Part shown: in pieces, positions 52,840 through 62,319 of the stretch
Position numbering within the stretch: position 1 is the stretch's first letter
How the letters are laid out: every line of letters starts with the position of its first letter
NCBI GenBank assembly: GCA_038868115.1
Contig: JAWBXA010000002.1
Location: forward strand, 26,195 to 90,194
Direction: 5' to 3'
Origin: JAGTQI01 sp038868115
GTDB lineage: Archaea > Thermoproteota > Bathyarchaeia > Bathyarchaeales > Bathycorpusculaceae
DNA length: 64,000 nucleotides
Translations under genes and position numbers: made by a program
The notes under the pieces: generated by a model
Databases searched by the model: none
What the model saw: the letters and a program-made list of their open reading frames with translations, nothing else
Told to the model about the DNA's origin: nothing

Positions 52840-53258
52840 CCCCTAGTTTCACTAATAAATTGTTCATAGACTTTTTGCACCCTTTCGGCAGCCGGACCTG
52901 AACCTTCAACAACACCTTTCTCTGTTACTTTAACCTTGTCCATAACCCAGATGAAACCCTTATCCTCATAAAGCTTAACCATTGTTGGGAAAACCCTTTC
53001 AAGACGTTCAGCCAAAGCCTTTAAGTCAAAGGGTTTTTCAACACTCAAAATTTGGGCGACAACATTACCGTTCAAAAAAACCCTATGGAGCTTTTTGCCT
53101 TCCTCGTCTTTTGCATCTGCCAAGCATAGGCTCAAATTGTCCGGGTTAATTCCTATCAGTGTTCCATTATATGTTTTGCCAGCCGTGGTTGTGACAATCA
53201 CTGTTTTATCTATGAGAGATGAGACCTCCATGAAGAACTTTCTCTGAGCCACCGACAA
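52836..53258 (-). CDS. Sm-like protein with C-terminal extension (SmAP3-like)
   Basis: A 140-residue protein. Residues 10-65 form an Sm fold (KTVIVTTTAGKTYNGTLIG with INPDNLSLCL and the Sm2-like VFLNGNVVAQIL). The C-terminal 70 residues form an additional domain, as in archaeal SmAP3. It should form a ring that binds U-rich RNA. The TTG at 53258 is supported by GGAGG with 7-nt spacing; ATG 53231 is an alternative. Confidence 0.8.
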   Translation of the reverse strand: MSVAQRKFFMEVSSLIDKTVIVTTTAGKTYNGTLIGINPDNLSLCLADAKDEEGKKLHRVFLNGNVVAQILSVEKPFDLKALAERLERVFPTMVKLYEDKGFIWVMDKVKVTEKGVVEGSGPAAERVQKVYEQFISETRG

Positions 53259-53360
53259 TGCTTATCCTCCTCTACGTACACGTTATAAGAACACATATTT
53301 TAGGGTTTAACTACACAAGCATTATTAGAATTATCCAGCAAAATAGTTTCGGCGAGTAGG

Positions 53361-54416
53361 ATGACGCAAGCTGATAGGGAAAGGGAAGCCCTATACTCGA
53401 GGCTTAGGTCCATAGAGTCCGACCTCTCAAATGCGTTGGCAGCGATAAGCGATGTGGAAAGTAAATTTGCCAGCATCGACGGGGCTATGGCTTCTCTTCC
53501 AAATAGGCTTACAAATGTTCGTGGGCGTGGCTACGCTGCCATGGCGCATCTTGAAAAAAGCATAGAGCTTCTGACTAAAAAATGGATGGAGGTTTCCCCA
53601 ACAATTAAGCAAGGCTTCTACAGCAACGTTCAACCATTAACAGGTCAAATTCGCGCGCTCCAATCTGAAGTTCAGAGGCTAAAGGCTGGAACAAGTTTCG
53701 GCGGTGCAGTTTTCGGTTGGGCCTCGGTGGGGCGTCTTTCAGCGGAAGCCTCAACTTTAAGGGCGCGGGTTGCCGCTGAAACAGCCAAGATTAACGCTTC
53801 CCTCGGCGAGTTTTTAGGAAGCATAGACGCCATAGACAGAGACCTAAAAATAGCTGAGAAAACTATGGAGCTTTTCTCTTTCGCATCTTTTCCGCTAAAG
53901 CCTGAAGAAAGCCCTGTACTGGCCATTGAAGGGAAGATTATGACGAAGGACAAGTGCGATGGAACATTGTACTTTACAAATCATAGGTTCATTTTCGAAG
54001 GAAGGAAGGAGGTTGTCCTTGAAAAGAAGCTTTTCATCGCCACTAAAAAGAAGACGGAACGTACAGTGCTAATAGAACAGCCCATAGGAGCACTTCGTGA
54101 AATCTCCAAAGGAAGAGTTGGGTTAATGGCGTGGACGGGCGTTTACATACGCTTTAAACCAGAACGCGGATTGGAGGAAACGCCCTTCGACGTTAAGGAT
54201 TGGGAGGCCGACGTAATAACAAGGTTCTTCCAATACATTATAGGCGGCGAGGCAGACAGAGACATAGCGGCTATAAGGGGCATAACGCCAAAAGAAGCGC
54301 CAACAATAAGGGTTATTCGATGTCCCCACTGCGGGGCGCCTTACACAAAGGAAATTTACAAGGGGCAAACATCTGTGCAGTGCGAATACTGCGGAAGCGC
54401 AATAATGGTCAGCTAA
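53361..54416 (+). CDS. Coiled-coil / GRAM-like / zinc-ribbon three-part protein
   Basis: A 351-residue protein that I cannot place in a named family. Residues 1-190 are long helices with heptads (RLRSIESDLSNALAAIS). About 200-300 resemble a GRAM/PH-type barrel (GTLYFTNHRFIFEG). The last 40 residues form a zinc ribbon, CPHCGAPYT...CEYCGSAIMV. The GRAM/PH-like part suggests membrane or protein docking and the coiled coil oligomerisation. It stands alone between an Sm-like gene and glmU-like gene. Confidence 0.6.
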   Translation: MTQADREREALYSRLRSIESDLSNALAAISDVESKFASIDGAMASLPNRLTNVRGRGYAAMAHLEKSIELLTKKWMEVSPTIKQGFYSNVQPLTGQIRALQSEVQRLKAGTSFGGAVFGWASVGRLSAEASTLRARVAAETAKINASLGEFLGSIDAIDRDLKIAEKTMELFSFASFPLKPEESPVLAIEGKIMTKDKCDGTLYFTNHRFIFEGRKEVVLEKKLFIATKKKTERTVLIEQPIGALREISKGRVGLMAWTGVYIRFKPERGLEETPFDVKDWEADVITRFFQYIIGGEADRDIAAIRGITPKEAPTIRVIRCPHCGAPYTKEIYKGQTSVQCEYCGSAIMVS

Positions 54417-54427
54417 AGCTTTTCAAA

Positions 54428-55705
54428 TCAGCCTGTCTTTCTCTCTTCTAGGCTTTGCTTCAGAAATATGACGGTGTTCGGCGGCAAGTCGCGGTAAACT
54501 GTGACGTTTGGTCCGATCCAACAGTTGTTTCCAACTTTTACGCCGGGCATTAGGAGCGCATTTATACCCGTTTTAACGTTGTCTCCTAAAACTGCGCCCA
54601 ACTTTGTTCTTCCAGTGTCCACAAGTTTGTCCTTAATCATCATTTTTATTGTTCCAGCGTCAAGGCGATAGTTAGCCGTTATTGTTCCAGCACCCAGGTT
54701 GCAGTTTTCACCAATTATGCTGTCGCCAACATAGGATAAATGCCCAACATGAACTCTGTCCATAATTATGCTGTTCTTTATTTCACAAGCATTTCCTATC
54801 CGCACATTTTTGCCGATGCTTGTGCATGGACGTATGTAACAGTTGGGACCCACATCGCTGTATTCACCTATGTAGGCCGGTCCTTCAATGTAGGCTCCGG
54901 AACGTATACGAGCAGTTTCGGCAACCGTCACTGGCCCAATTATGTGGGCACACTCCTCAACATTTCCAAATACACCGTGTTCCATCCGTGTAAGCGCCCA
55001 GCGGTTAGCCTCCAGCAAATCCCAAGGTCTACCTATATCAAACCACTCACCCCTGGGGATTTCAACGGCGAAAACGGACTTTCCCTCTCTTATGAGAAGT
55101 TCAATGGCGTCTATTATTTCTAATTCACCCCTCAAAGAAGCCGAAATCCTCCTCAATTTTTCAAAAATTTCGGAAGTGAAAACGTATAGCCCGGCGTTAG
55201 CCAAGTTTGTGGGCGCCTCTTTTCGAGGGGGCTTTTCGATTATACGCTTTACAACCCCATCGTCTTTAAGCTCGATTATGCCATAATCCTCTGGACGCTC
55301 AACAGGCACAACGGAAAGCGTTGCCGAAGGCTTCTTTAGGCTGTGCATTTCCAAGACTTTTTTGAGAGCCTCCGCGGTGAAAAGCAAATCACCGTAGACT
55401 AGTACAAAGTCTCCATCAACAAATGGTTCAACAACACTTGCAGCATTTCCAGTCCCGAGAACGCCTTTTTGATAGGCATACTCAATTTTTAATCCCAATT
55501 TTTCTCCAGAACCAAAATATCTGCGTATAGCTTCAGCCATATAATGTACAACTATTACTATTTCGCTTATTCCACAAGCCTTAACAGCATTTAAACAATG
55601 CTCAAGAACAGGCTTTCCTCCTACGCTGATCAGATGTTTTGGGCGAGTCAAAGTAATAGGTTGGAGCCTTGTGCCCTCACCCGCCGCAAGGACAACAGCC
55701 TTCAA
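54428..55705 (-). CDS. Bifunctional sugar-1-phosphate nucleotidyltransferase/acetyltransferase (GlmU-like)
   Basis: A 425-residue enzyme. The N-terminal nucleotidyltransferase fold has VVLAAGEGTRLQPITLTRPK and VYGDLLF. The C-terminal third is a left-handed beta-helix of hexapeptide repeats (GNACEIKNSIIMDRV, LGAGTITANYR). It is expected to acetylate glucosamine-1-phosphate and form UDP-GlcNAc. Its gene overlaps the phosphoglucosamine mutase by 4 nt, supplying the preceding step. Confidence 0.87.
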   Translation of the reverse strand: MKAVVLAAGEGTRLQPITLTRPKHLISVGGKPVLEHCLNAVKACGISEIVIVVHYMAEAIRRYFGSGEKLGLKIEYAYQKGVLGTGNAASVVEPFVDGDFVLVYGDLLFTAEALKKVLEMHSLKKPSATLSVVPVERPEDYGIIELKDDGVVKRIIEKPPRKEAPTNLANAGLYVFTSEIFEKLRRISASLRGELEIIDAIELLIREGKSVFAVEIPRGEWFDIGRPWDLLEANRWALTRMEHGVFGNVEECAHIIGPVTVAETARIRSGAYIEGPAYIGEYSDVGPNCYIRPCTSIGKNVRIGNACEIKNSIIMDRVHVGHLSYVGDSIIGENCNLGAGTITANYRLDAGTIKMMIKDKLVDTGRTKLGAVLGDNVKTGINALLMPGVKVGNNCWIGPNVTVYRDLPPNTVIFLKQSLEERKTG

Positions 55706-57060
55706 TTTTCCGAATCCTCCAAAGCCCTTTCAACGGCGGCTAAAGCCCTATCCATTATTGCTTCAGCAGTCTTTAAAGATTCACCCTCCACCGTCAGCCG
55801 TATAAGGGGCTCTGTGCCAGAAGCCCTAACCAAAACCCAACCATCCTCAAGGGATAAGCGAACACCATCAACCTTTGAAATCTGCCTATAATCCGGAAAA
55901 GCCTTTTCCAGAAACCCTTCAGTCCTTTTGACAACTGCATGCTTCACCTCGTTTCTACAACCAACGTTCTTTCTAATAACAGGATATGCTGGGACGTCGG
56001 CAACAAATTCTGAAAGGCTTTTGCCCTCATCTTTCAAAGCCTTCAAAAGAAGCGCTGATGAAAGAATCCCATCAGGACAGAAGTGGTATTTTGGGTGTAT
56101 CCAAGCGCCACACGGCTCGCCACCAAAAACTGCCCCAAACCTCTTTATGGCTTCTGCAACATAAATATCTCCAACCTTTGTTCTGATAACTTTACCGCCC
56201 ATAGGCTCAGCTATCTTTTCAAAACACATAGAAGCCTCAACATTTGTAACAACAGCTCCACCTCCATGCCTTTTCAAGGTGTAAGCCGCATACGCCGCCA
56301 AAACCCTATCAAAATCCGCAAAATTGCCCTTCTCATCTATGAAGGCGACCCTGTCTCCGTCACCATCATATGCTATCCCAACGTCGGCTTTAAGCTCTTT
56401 AACAATCTTTGATAGAGGCTTTAAGGATTCAGCGTTCGGCTCAGGGCTCCTACATGGAAAGAAACCGTCAGGCTGAGCATTTACAGCCCTGACCTCGCAT
56501 CCCAGCTCCTTAAAAATTTTTGGCGCAATATGACTGGTGGCTCCACAACCAAGATCTATCACGACACGCCACTTTCTGCTGAGCCTTAGGTTTTTCAAAA
56601 CCATATCCACATACAATTGGCTTTCATCGCTATACTCAACTTTCCCGAAATCCCGCCACTCCGCTAGTCTAAAATCTCCGCTTTCAATAATTTTTTCAAG
56701 CATCTCTTGACGCTTTTCATCGTACGCCATGCCATCCTTGTCAAAAATTTTTATCCCATTGTATTGTGGTGGATTATGAGAAGCCGTAACCATTAAGCCA
56801 TCATCAGCTCCTAATTTCCCGGTTAAATAAGCCAAAGCTGGAGTTGGCAAAACACCCAAGCAACAAACCTCTACCCCACAAGCTGCCAAACCCGAAACTA
56901 AAGCATTCTCGATCATCAAGCCGGAAGTTCTCGTATCCCTCGCCACGAGAACCTTACCAGCCACGAGTGTTCCTAAAGCCATCCCAACTCTAACAGCTAA
57001 AAGCGGGGTCAAGTCGGCATTGACTAAACCCCTTAAGCCAGAAGTGCCAAATAACCTCAA
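55702..57060 (-). CDS. Phosphoglucosamine mutase (GlmM-like)
   Basis: A 452-residue alpha-D-phosphohexomutase. The phosphoserine loop is TASHNPPQYNGIK, the metal loop is AYDGDGDRVAF, the sugar loop is GGEPCGAWI and the phosphate loop is RASGTEPLIRLTVE. GlmM converts glucosamine-6-phosphate to the 1-phosphate; phosphomannomutase activity is an alternative. TTG 57060 is backed by GGGAGG. With the GlmU-like gene it makes UDP-GlcNAc for glycans. The 175-bp space to trpA holds no gene. Confidence 0.85.
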   Translation of the reverse strand: MRLFGTSGLRGLVNADLTPLLAVRVGMALGTLVAGKVLVARDTRTSGLMIENALVSGLAACGVEVCCLGVLPTPALAYLTGKLGADDGLMVTASHNPPQYNGIKIFDKDGMAYDEKRQEMLEKIIESGDFRLAEWRDFGKVEYSDESQLYVDMVLKNLRLSRKWRVVIDLGCGATSHIAPKIFKELGCEVRAVNAQPDGFFPCRSPEPNAESLKPLSKIVKELKADVGIAYDGDGDRVAFIDEKGNFADFDRVLAAYAAYTLKRHGGGAVVTNVEASMCFEKIAEPMGGKVIRTKVGDIYVAEAIKRFGAVFGGEPCGAWIHPKYHFCPDGILSSALLLKALKDEGKSLSEFVADVPAYPVIRKNVGCRNEVKHAVVKRTEGFLEKAFPDYRQISKVDGVRLSLEDGWVLVRASGTEPLIRLTVEGESLKTAEAIMDRALAAVERALEDSEN

Positions 57061-57235
57061 TAAAACGCTCCTCCCAACATAACTTTGCTTTTCAACCGTT
57101 AATTGGCTAACACTAGCTATAAAAGTTTAAACAAAACCTCTATAAGAATAAGCCGAACGTATGCCAATCATTCATCATAATAGCTAAAAGAAGAAAGCTT
57201 GTAAGAATTCTAAATCAAAACTTAAGGCAGAATTT

Positions 57236-58060
57236 TCAGAGGCTTCTTTTTCTATATCCATCTATACAGCCACTTTTTATTTCATGTGCAAGTTTGGCTA
57301 TTTCTGGCAGTTTTTGGAAGGGGTTTTCCAAGTTTTCCGCATATATTCTTGCGTACGCGCTTCCAACCACAATCCCGTCGGCTCCACTAGAAACCAAGGT
57401 TTCGGCGTGCTCCCTTTTCGAAACTCCAAAGCCAACTAGCAAGGGTTTATCGGTTGTTTCTTTGACTGTTTCTATAAGCTTTAGTGTAGCCTTCAATCTC
57501 CTAATCCTTGAACCTGTGACGCCCTCAAGGCCTATAAGATATACAAAGCATGAGGTTTCGGCCAATATTTTTTTAATTCTTTCCGAAGATGTTGTTGGCG
57601 CAACTTGGAGTATTAGGTGCATTTTTCGCTTTTTAAGAATATTCATGAAAGGCCTTGCCTCTTCAACTGGTAGGTCTGGAATTAATATCGCCTGGGCTCC
57701 AGCGGCATATATCTTGTCTATGAAGTTCTCAAAGCCCATGGTGTAGGGAATGTTAAAGTAGGTCGTCACAACTATAGGCGTCTCAAGCCCTTCTGATCTG
57801 AGCCTTTCAATGCCCTTGATGCATCTTTCAGGGGTTATGCCGGCGTTTAAGGCTCTTTCACAAGCAGCCTGAAATATTGCTCCATCGGCTGTTGGATCAG
57901 AGAAGGGGATGCCAAACTCTATTATGTCTGCACCGTTTTGAGCTAAAGTTTTTATTAAGTTGATGGAGAAATCCTCGTTTGGATCGCCATAGTAAACATG
58001 GGCCATGTGAACGCCTTCTCTGCGTTCTCTTAATGTTTGGATTTTATCTTTAAGCTCCAT
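57236..58060 (-). CDS. trpA: Tryptophan synthase alpha chain
   Basis: A 274-residue TIM barrel that cleaves indole-3-glycerol phosphate to indole and glyceraldehyde-3-phosphate. Catalytic Glu lies in IIEFGIPFSDPTADG and Asp in ILIPDLPVEEA; the phosphate site is LVGFGVSKREHAE and VVGSAY. It overlaps trpB by 11 nt, ensuring coupled synthesis of the alpha-beta complex. It is the last gene of the trp operon. Confidence 0.95.
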   Translation of the reverse strand: MELKDKIQTLRERREGVHMAHVYYGDPNEDFSINLIKTLAQNGADIIEFGIPFSDPTADGAIFQAACERALNAGITPERCIKGIERLRSEGLETPIVVTTYFNIPYTMGFENFIDKIYAAGAQAILIPDLPVEEARPFMNILKKRKMHLILQVAPTTSSERIKKILAETSCFVYLIGLEGVTGSRIRRLKATLKLIETVKETTDKPLLVGFGVSKREHAETLVSSGADGIVVGSAYARIYAENLENPFQKLPEIAKLAHEIKSGCIDGYRKRSL

Positions 58061-59222
58061 AGAAATGCCTCAGAATGATTTCTATGTCCTTGTCTCCTCT
58101 TCCCGAGAAGTTTATAATTACGATATCGTCGGAGCTAAATTCTTCGGGATGGTTTAAGACGTAAGCTATAGCGTGGGCTGTTTCAAGCGCTGGTATAAGG
58201 CCCTCAGTCCTACATATGACTTTAACAGCTTCAAACACTTCTTTGTCGAGGGCATAGCAGGGCTTAACTCTTCCAATTTCGCATAAATAGGATAGTTCAG
58301 GCCCCCTTCCAGGATAGTTGAGCCCTGCAGCCCTCGTCTTAGAGGGTCTAATTTGGCCATGCTCATCCTGCAAAACCTGCATAAGGCTTCCATGCAGAAC
58401 GCCGGGTCTGCCAAGCTGGAAAGCTGCGGCGCTGTTTTCCGCGTTTAGGTATTCCCCTCCGCCTTCAACAAAATAAAGCCTAACTTCAGCATCATCGATA
58501 AAGGGTTTGAAGGCTCCTATGGCGTTGCTTCCTCCGCTTCCACAGGCAACTATGGCATCTGGAAGGAGGCCCTCCTTCTCGAGAATCTGCTGTTTAATCT
58601 CCCGGCCTATCACGCTTTGGAATGTAGCTACGATTGTTGGAAATGGGTGAGGCCCAACTGTGGATCCCATTAAGTAGTGGGCTGTTCTGGAACATGAAGC
58701 CCACTCTCTGAGGGTTTCTGAAACTGCATCTTTTAAGACGCCTGAACCAGTTTTTATAGGCCTTATTTTTGCGCCTAAAAGCTTCATCTTTTGAACATTG
58801 GAGGCTTGCCGTTGAATGTCCTTGACCCCCATGAAAATTTCTGTTTTTAAGCCGCAAATGTTGCCGGCCATCGCCGTTGCCAAGCCATGCTGGCCAGCAG
58901 CCGTCTCCGTAATCAAACGTTTCTTACCCATTTTCTTGGCAAGCAATGCTTGCCCCAAAGCGTTGTTAAGCTTGTGTGAACCCCCGCAAAGCAAGTCTTC
59001 CCGTTTCAAATAGACCTTAAACCCGACGACCTTGCTGAAGTTTTTAGCGTAGTAAAGTGGGGTTGGCCTTCCACCGTAATCCCTCAAAAGTTCCATGAAT
59101 TCCCGCTGAAACTCCTGAGTTGGATAGATTTTTTCAAAGGCTTCCTCTAGCTCTATTAAAGCCTGCATTAAGATTTCACTTACATATTGCCCGCCGTATT
59201 TGCCAAATCTTCCCTTAGACAC
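58050..59222 (-). CDS. trpB: Tryptophan synthase beta chain (TrpB1 type)
   Basis: A 390-residue PLP enzyme that joins indole and serine into tryptophan. The N-terminus GRFGKYGGQYVSE and length identify TrpB1, the alpha-dependent form. The PLP lysine lies in GGSHKLNNALGQ, the catalytic Glu in TETAAGQHG and the phosphate loop in GSGGSNAIG. GTG at 59222 follows GGAGG. The 12-nt gap to trpF is consistent with one transcript. Confidence 0.95.
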   Translation of the reverse strand: MSKGRFGKYGGQYVSEILMQALIELEEAFEKIYPTQEFQREFMELLRDYGGRPTPLYYAKNFSKVVGFKVYLKREDLLCGGSHKLNNALGQALLAKKMGKKRLITETAAGQHGLATAMAGNICGLKTEIFMGVKDIQRQASNVQKMKLLGAKIRPIKTGSGVLKDAVSETLREWASCSRTAHYLMGSTVGPHPFPTIVATFQSVIGREIKQQILEKEGLLPDAIVACGSGGSNAIGAFKPFIDDAEVRLYFVEGGGEYLNAENSAAAFQLGRPGVLHGSLMQVLQDEHGQIRPSKTRAAGLNYPGRGPELSYLCEIGRVKPCYALDKEVFEAVKVICRTEGLIPALETAHAIAYVLNHPEEFSSDDIVIINFSGRGDKDIEIILRHFYGA

Positions 59223-59234
59223 TTTGAAACCTCC

Positions 59235-59897
59235 TTAAGCACACCTTAAAAGCGCTTGTTTCGCATTTTTTATGAAAGCCTCAACCTTCGCAGGGTCTTT
59301 CATCCCTGGCTTCGCCTCAACCCCCGTGCAGACGTCCACTGCGTAGGGCTTAACGGTTTCAACAGCCTCTTTAACGTTTTCAGCATTTAACCCCCCGGCC
59401 AGTATTAACGGTTTAGGATGGATAGCCTCTCTAATGCGTCTGCTAACACCCCAGTCGTGGGTTAAGCCTGTCCCGCCGTATTTCTCAGCCATCCAAGAAT
59501 CTACATGAACAGCGTCGAAAAAGTTTGCAGCTTCAACCGCTTTCTGAACAACCCATTCAGATTTAACACTTACGCTTCTAACTAAAACAGTGTCTGGAAG
59601 TTTTTCCTTCAATGTCGTTGTCTCAGAGATTGATTCCCCATGAATTTGAATTACGTCAGGCTTTAAGTTCTCATAAAGCTTTAAAAGGTCCCCCAAACTT
59701 TGAGGAACAACTACCAAAACTCTCTTGACAAAAATTGGAACACGCCTAAACAGTTCTTTAGCCTTTTCAAGAGGCAAGTTCCTAGGCGAGTTTGGAACTC
59801 CGACAACGAAACCAACGGCGTCAGCGCCCAAACTGCAAACCATTTCAAGATCTTTTTCGTTTGTAATTCCGCAAATCTTAACCTTAATTGTCTTCAT
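59235..59897 (-). CDS. trpF: Phosphoribosylanthranilate isomerase
   Basis: A 220-residue TIM barrel. The catalytic Cys is in VKICGITNEKDLE, the general-acid Asp in VHVDSWM, and the C-terminal phosphate site in LAGGLNAENV and VDVCTGVEAKPG. It performs the Amadori rearrangement of phosphoribosylanthranilate. It overlaps trpC by 4 nt. ATG start. Confidence 0.93.
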   Translation of the reverse strand: MKTIKVKICGITNEKDLEMVCSLGADAVGFVVGVPNSPRNLPLEKAKELFRRVPIFVKRVLVVVPQSLGDLLKLYENLKPDVIQIHGESISETTTLKEKLPDTVLVRSVSVKSEWVVQKAVEAANFFDAVHVDSWMAEKYGGTGLTHDWGVSRRIREAIHPKPLILAGGLNAENVKEAVETVKPYAVDVCTGVEAKPGMKDPAKVEAFIKNAKQALLRCA

Positions 59898-60676
59898 AAA
59901 GCGTACACAAGCTCCCTAACCTTTACCTCAACATCTTCTGCAAGCATGAATGCTGAACCGACGAGAAAGGCATCAGCACCGCAAGCTCTTAGAAACCTAA
60001 CATCCAAAGGGCTATGGATACCGCTCTCGCTTACAACTATCTTTTCACAAGTTTTCATGCCCGCTAAAACCTGCTCGGTCACTTTTAAGTCGACTTTTAA
60101 AGTTTTCAAATCCCTGTTGTTCACGCCTAGCATATCGGCGTCTGTTTTAAGCGCCGCAGTAAACTCATCTTTAGTGTGGGTTTCCAAAATCACTTCAAGG
60201 CTGAACTGATGGGCAAGCTGGATTGCTTCTTCGAGGGAACATTTAGCGTAGCCCCTTTTGAAAATCGCGTATATGAGTATCACGGCGTCTACTCCAAGCT
60301 TTGAAGCTGCCACTATCTGGGCAGGATCAACAACAACATCCTTCATTAATACTGGAAGAGTTGTATGGCTTCGTGCTTCTTTAAGTGCTTTGAGGGATCC
60401 CCCAAAATGTTTAGGCTCCGTCAGCACCGACAGCCCAACAGCACCTCCACGCTCCATGGCCTTAACGATGTCTCTGATGCTGCCGATTTCCCTTAAAACG
60501 CCACGGGAGGGAGAGCGAGGCTTGACTTCAGCAATTATAGGTGCGTGTTTACACATCTTTATAGAGTTTTTTAAGCTTACGCAGCGTTTTGAAAACTTCT
60601 CTTCATTTACGTCATAGTATCCTGAAATCACGGTTCTAAGGGCGTCTAATGCTAAAGTGTCGAGAAAATCAGCCAT
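59894..60676 (-). CDS. trpC: Indole-3-glycerol phosphate synthase
   Basis: About 260 residues forming the TIM barrel that closes the indole ring. Characteristic sequence IIAEVKPRSPSRGVL holds the catalytic Glu and Lys, PVLMKDVVVDPAQI the second Lys, and VSESGIHSPLDV plus FLVGSAFM the phosphate site. I moved the start to ATG 60676 (MADFLDTLALDAL), because the longer frame reads into trpD; the overlap with trpD is then 8 nt. Confidence 0.93.
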   Translation of the reverse strand: MADFLDTLALDALRTVISGYYDVNEEKFSKRCVSLKNSIKMCKHAPIIAEVKPRSPSRGVLREIGSIRDIVKAMERGGAVGLSVLTEPKHFGGSLKALKEARSHTTLPVLMKDVVVDPAQIVAASKLGVDAVILIYAIFKRGYAKCSLEEAIQLAHQFSLEVILETHTKDEFTAALKTDADMLGVNNRDLKTLKVDLKVTEQVLAGMKTCEKIVVSESGIHSPLDVRFLRACGADAFLVGSAFMLAEDVEVKVRELVYAL

Positions 60677-61733
60677 ATTTGGCTTCCAACTCCTCAACTC
60701 TAGAAAGGCTACTTCCCTTATAGCAGCGTAGCAAATCCTTCAGCTTTCTGTATGCAGCCCCGCTTTCAATAGATTCACGTGCAAGTTCCATGGCGTACCC
60801 GTAGTCTTCTGCTTTTCCGCCCACAATAATCGCCGCTGCGGCGTTCACAAGCACTACATCCCTTTTGGGGTTTCCCTCTTCCAAAACTCCGTAAAGGATT
60901 TTGAAGGTGAGTTCTGCGCTTTCCTCTGGACTGGTTCCAGCTATTTCCTCAGGCTTAGCTTTTCTTACCCCAAAATTTTCAGGGGCAACATCCAAAGTTT
61001 TAATTTCGCCGTCTCTTAGCCATGCAACCAATGTTTTTCCTATGGTGGATATCTCGTCAAGTCCATCTAACCCATGACAAACCATTGCTTCTTTTACGCC
61101 GAGATGCTTTAGCACCATAACGACCTTATCTACGAGGCTTGCCTCGTAAACGCCTATCACACGAGCGTTTGCGCACGCCGGGTTTGCCAATGGCCCAAGA
61201 ATGTTGAAGACAGTCCTTACGCCTAACTCTCTTCGAACGCTAGCGACATTCTTCATTGCAGGATGAAACGCTGGGGCAAACATAAAACCTGCACCGACAT
61301 TCTCTATTGCCGTTTTAACGGTTTCAGGCTTCACATTTAGGTTAAGCCCCAACTTTTCAAGGACATCGGCGCTTCCGCATCTACTTGTAACTGAACGGTT
61401 CCCATGTTTAGCCACGGCCACACCAGCCCCGGCTGCGACGAAAGCGGAGGTGGTGCTTATGTTGAAGGTTTTAAGGGCGTCTCCGCCTGTTCCACAAGTG
61501 TCAACGAGGCGGCCGTTCACCTCCGGTTTGATTTTGAGGCAAAACTCCATCATTGCGGAAACGAAGGCGCTTATCTCTTCCGCAGTTTCACCTTTCATCC
61601 GCAAAGCCGTTAGAAAAGAGGCCATTTGGGACTGTGTAGCCTCTCCAAGCATAATTGCTCGCATGGCTTCGTAAGCCTCAGCATATGTAAGGTCTCTTTT
61701 TTCCACAAGCTTTTGAATGGTCTTCTGAATCAT
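60669..61733 (-). CDS. trpD: Anthranilate phosphoribosyltransferase
   Basis: About 354 residues of the glycosyltransferase-family-3 fold. The PRPP loop is VDTCGTGGDALKTFN and the anthranilate site is KHGNRSVTSRCGSADVLE, with GAGFMFAPAFHPAM and FNILGPLANPA. The start is ATG 61733, preceded by GGTGAAC; the longer frame from 61778 extends into trpG. It transfers phosphoribose to anthranilate, the second step. Confidence 0.94.
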   Translation of the reverse strand: MIQKTIQKLVEKRDLTYAEAYEAMRAIMLGEATQSQMASFLTALRMKGETAEEISAFVSAMMEFCLKIKPEVNGRLVDTCGTGGDALKTFNISTTSAFVAAGAGVAVAKHGNRSVTSRCGSADVLEKLGLNLNVKPETVKTAIENVGAGFMFAPAFHPAMKNVASVRRELGVRTVFNILGPLANPACANARVIGVYEASLVDKVVMVLKHLGVKEAMVCHGLDGLDEISTIGKTLVAWLRDGEIKTLDVAPENFGVRKAKPEEIAGTSPEESAELTFKILYGVLEEGNPKRDVVLVNAAAAIIVGGKAEDYGYAMELARESIESGAAYRKLKDLLRCYKGSSLSRVEELEAKYG

Positions 61734-61737
61734 TTGT

Positions 61738-62319
61738 TCACCAGCCGTAAATGAAGTTTTCCAAAATTTTTTTGCCACATTCCGTCAGAATTGATTCAGG
61801 ATGGAATTGGACCCCTTCAATAGGGTAAGTTAGATGGCGAACTCCCATTATTTCTCCATCATCCAAAGCCTCAGCGGTTACTTTGAGGCACTTAGGAAGC
61901 GAACTTTTATCCACAACCAATGAATGGTAACGCATGACCTCAATCGGATTTTTCACGTTTTTGAAAATCCCCTCCCCGTCATGTTTCACGAGACTTGTTT
62001 TCCCATGCATAACCTTCTTGGCCTTTACAATTCTACCGCCGAAAACCGAAACTATCCCTTGATGCCCTAGGCAAACACCTAATGTTGGAATTTTTGGGCT
62101 TATATCCCGCAAAATATCGCCGCAGACTCCGAAATAGCGGCTTTCCTTAGGTGTACCTGGCCCCGGAGAAATAACTATTTTGTCAGGATTAATTTCTAAG
62201 ACTTTTTCAATGTTTATTTGATTGTTTCTAAAAACTATGGGTTTTGCCCCCAGTTCCCCTAGATATTGGACGAGATTATAAACAAAAGAATCGTAATTGT
62301 CTATAACCAAAACCCTCAT
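61738..62319 (-). CDS. trpG: Anthranilate synthase component II (glutamine amidotransferase)
   Basis: A 193-residue class I amidotransferase that supplies ammonia to TrpE. The nucleophile is in LGVCLGHQGI, the catalytic His-Glu in GVQFHPESILTECG, and the oxyanion region is ISPGPGTP. It overlaps the trpE stop by 4 nt. PabA would look similar, but the operon context fixes the assignment. Confidence 0.94.
   Translation of the reverse strand: MRVLVIDNYDSFVYNLVQYLGELGAKPIVFRNNQINIEKVLEINPDKIVISPGPGTPKESRYFGVCGDILRDISPKIPTLGVCLGHQGIVSVFGGRIVKAKKVMHGKTSLVKHDGEGIFKNVKNPIEVMRYHSLVVDKSSLPKCLKVTAEALDDGEIMGVRHLTYPIEGVQFHPESILTECGKKILENFIYGW

Noticed and set aside
57130..57190. Box C/D-like sRNA on the minus strand (ATGATGA near 57170)
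   Set aside because: Only one box C match; no CTGA boxes or second C' box at proper spacing.
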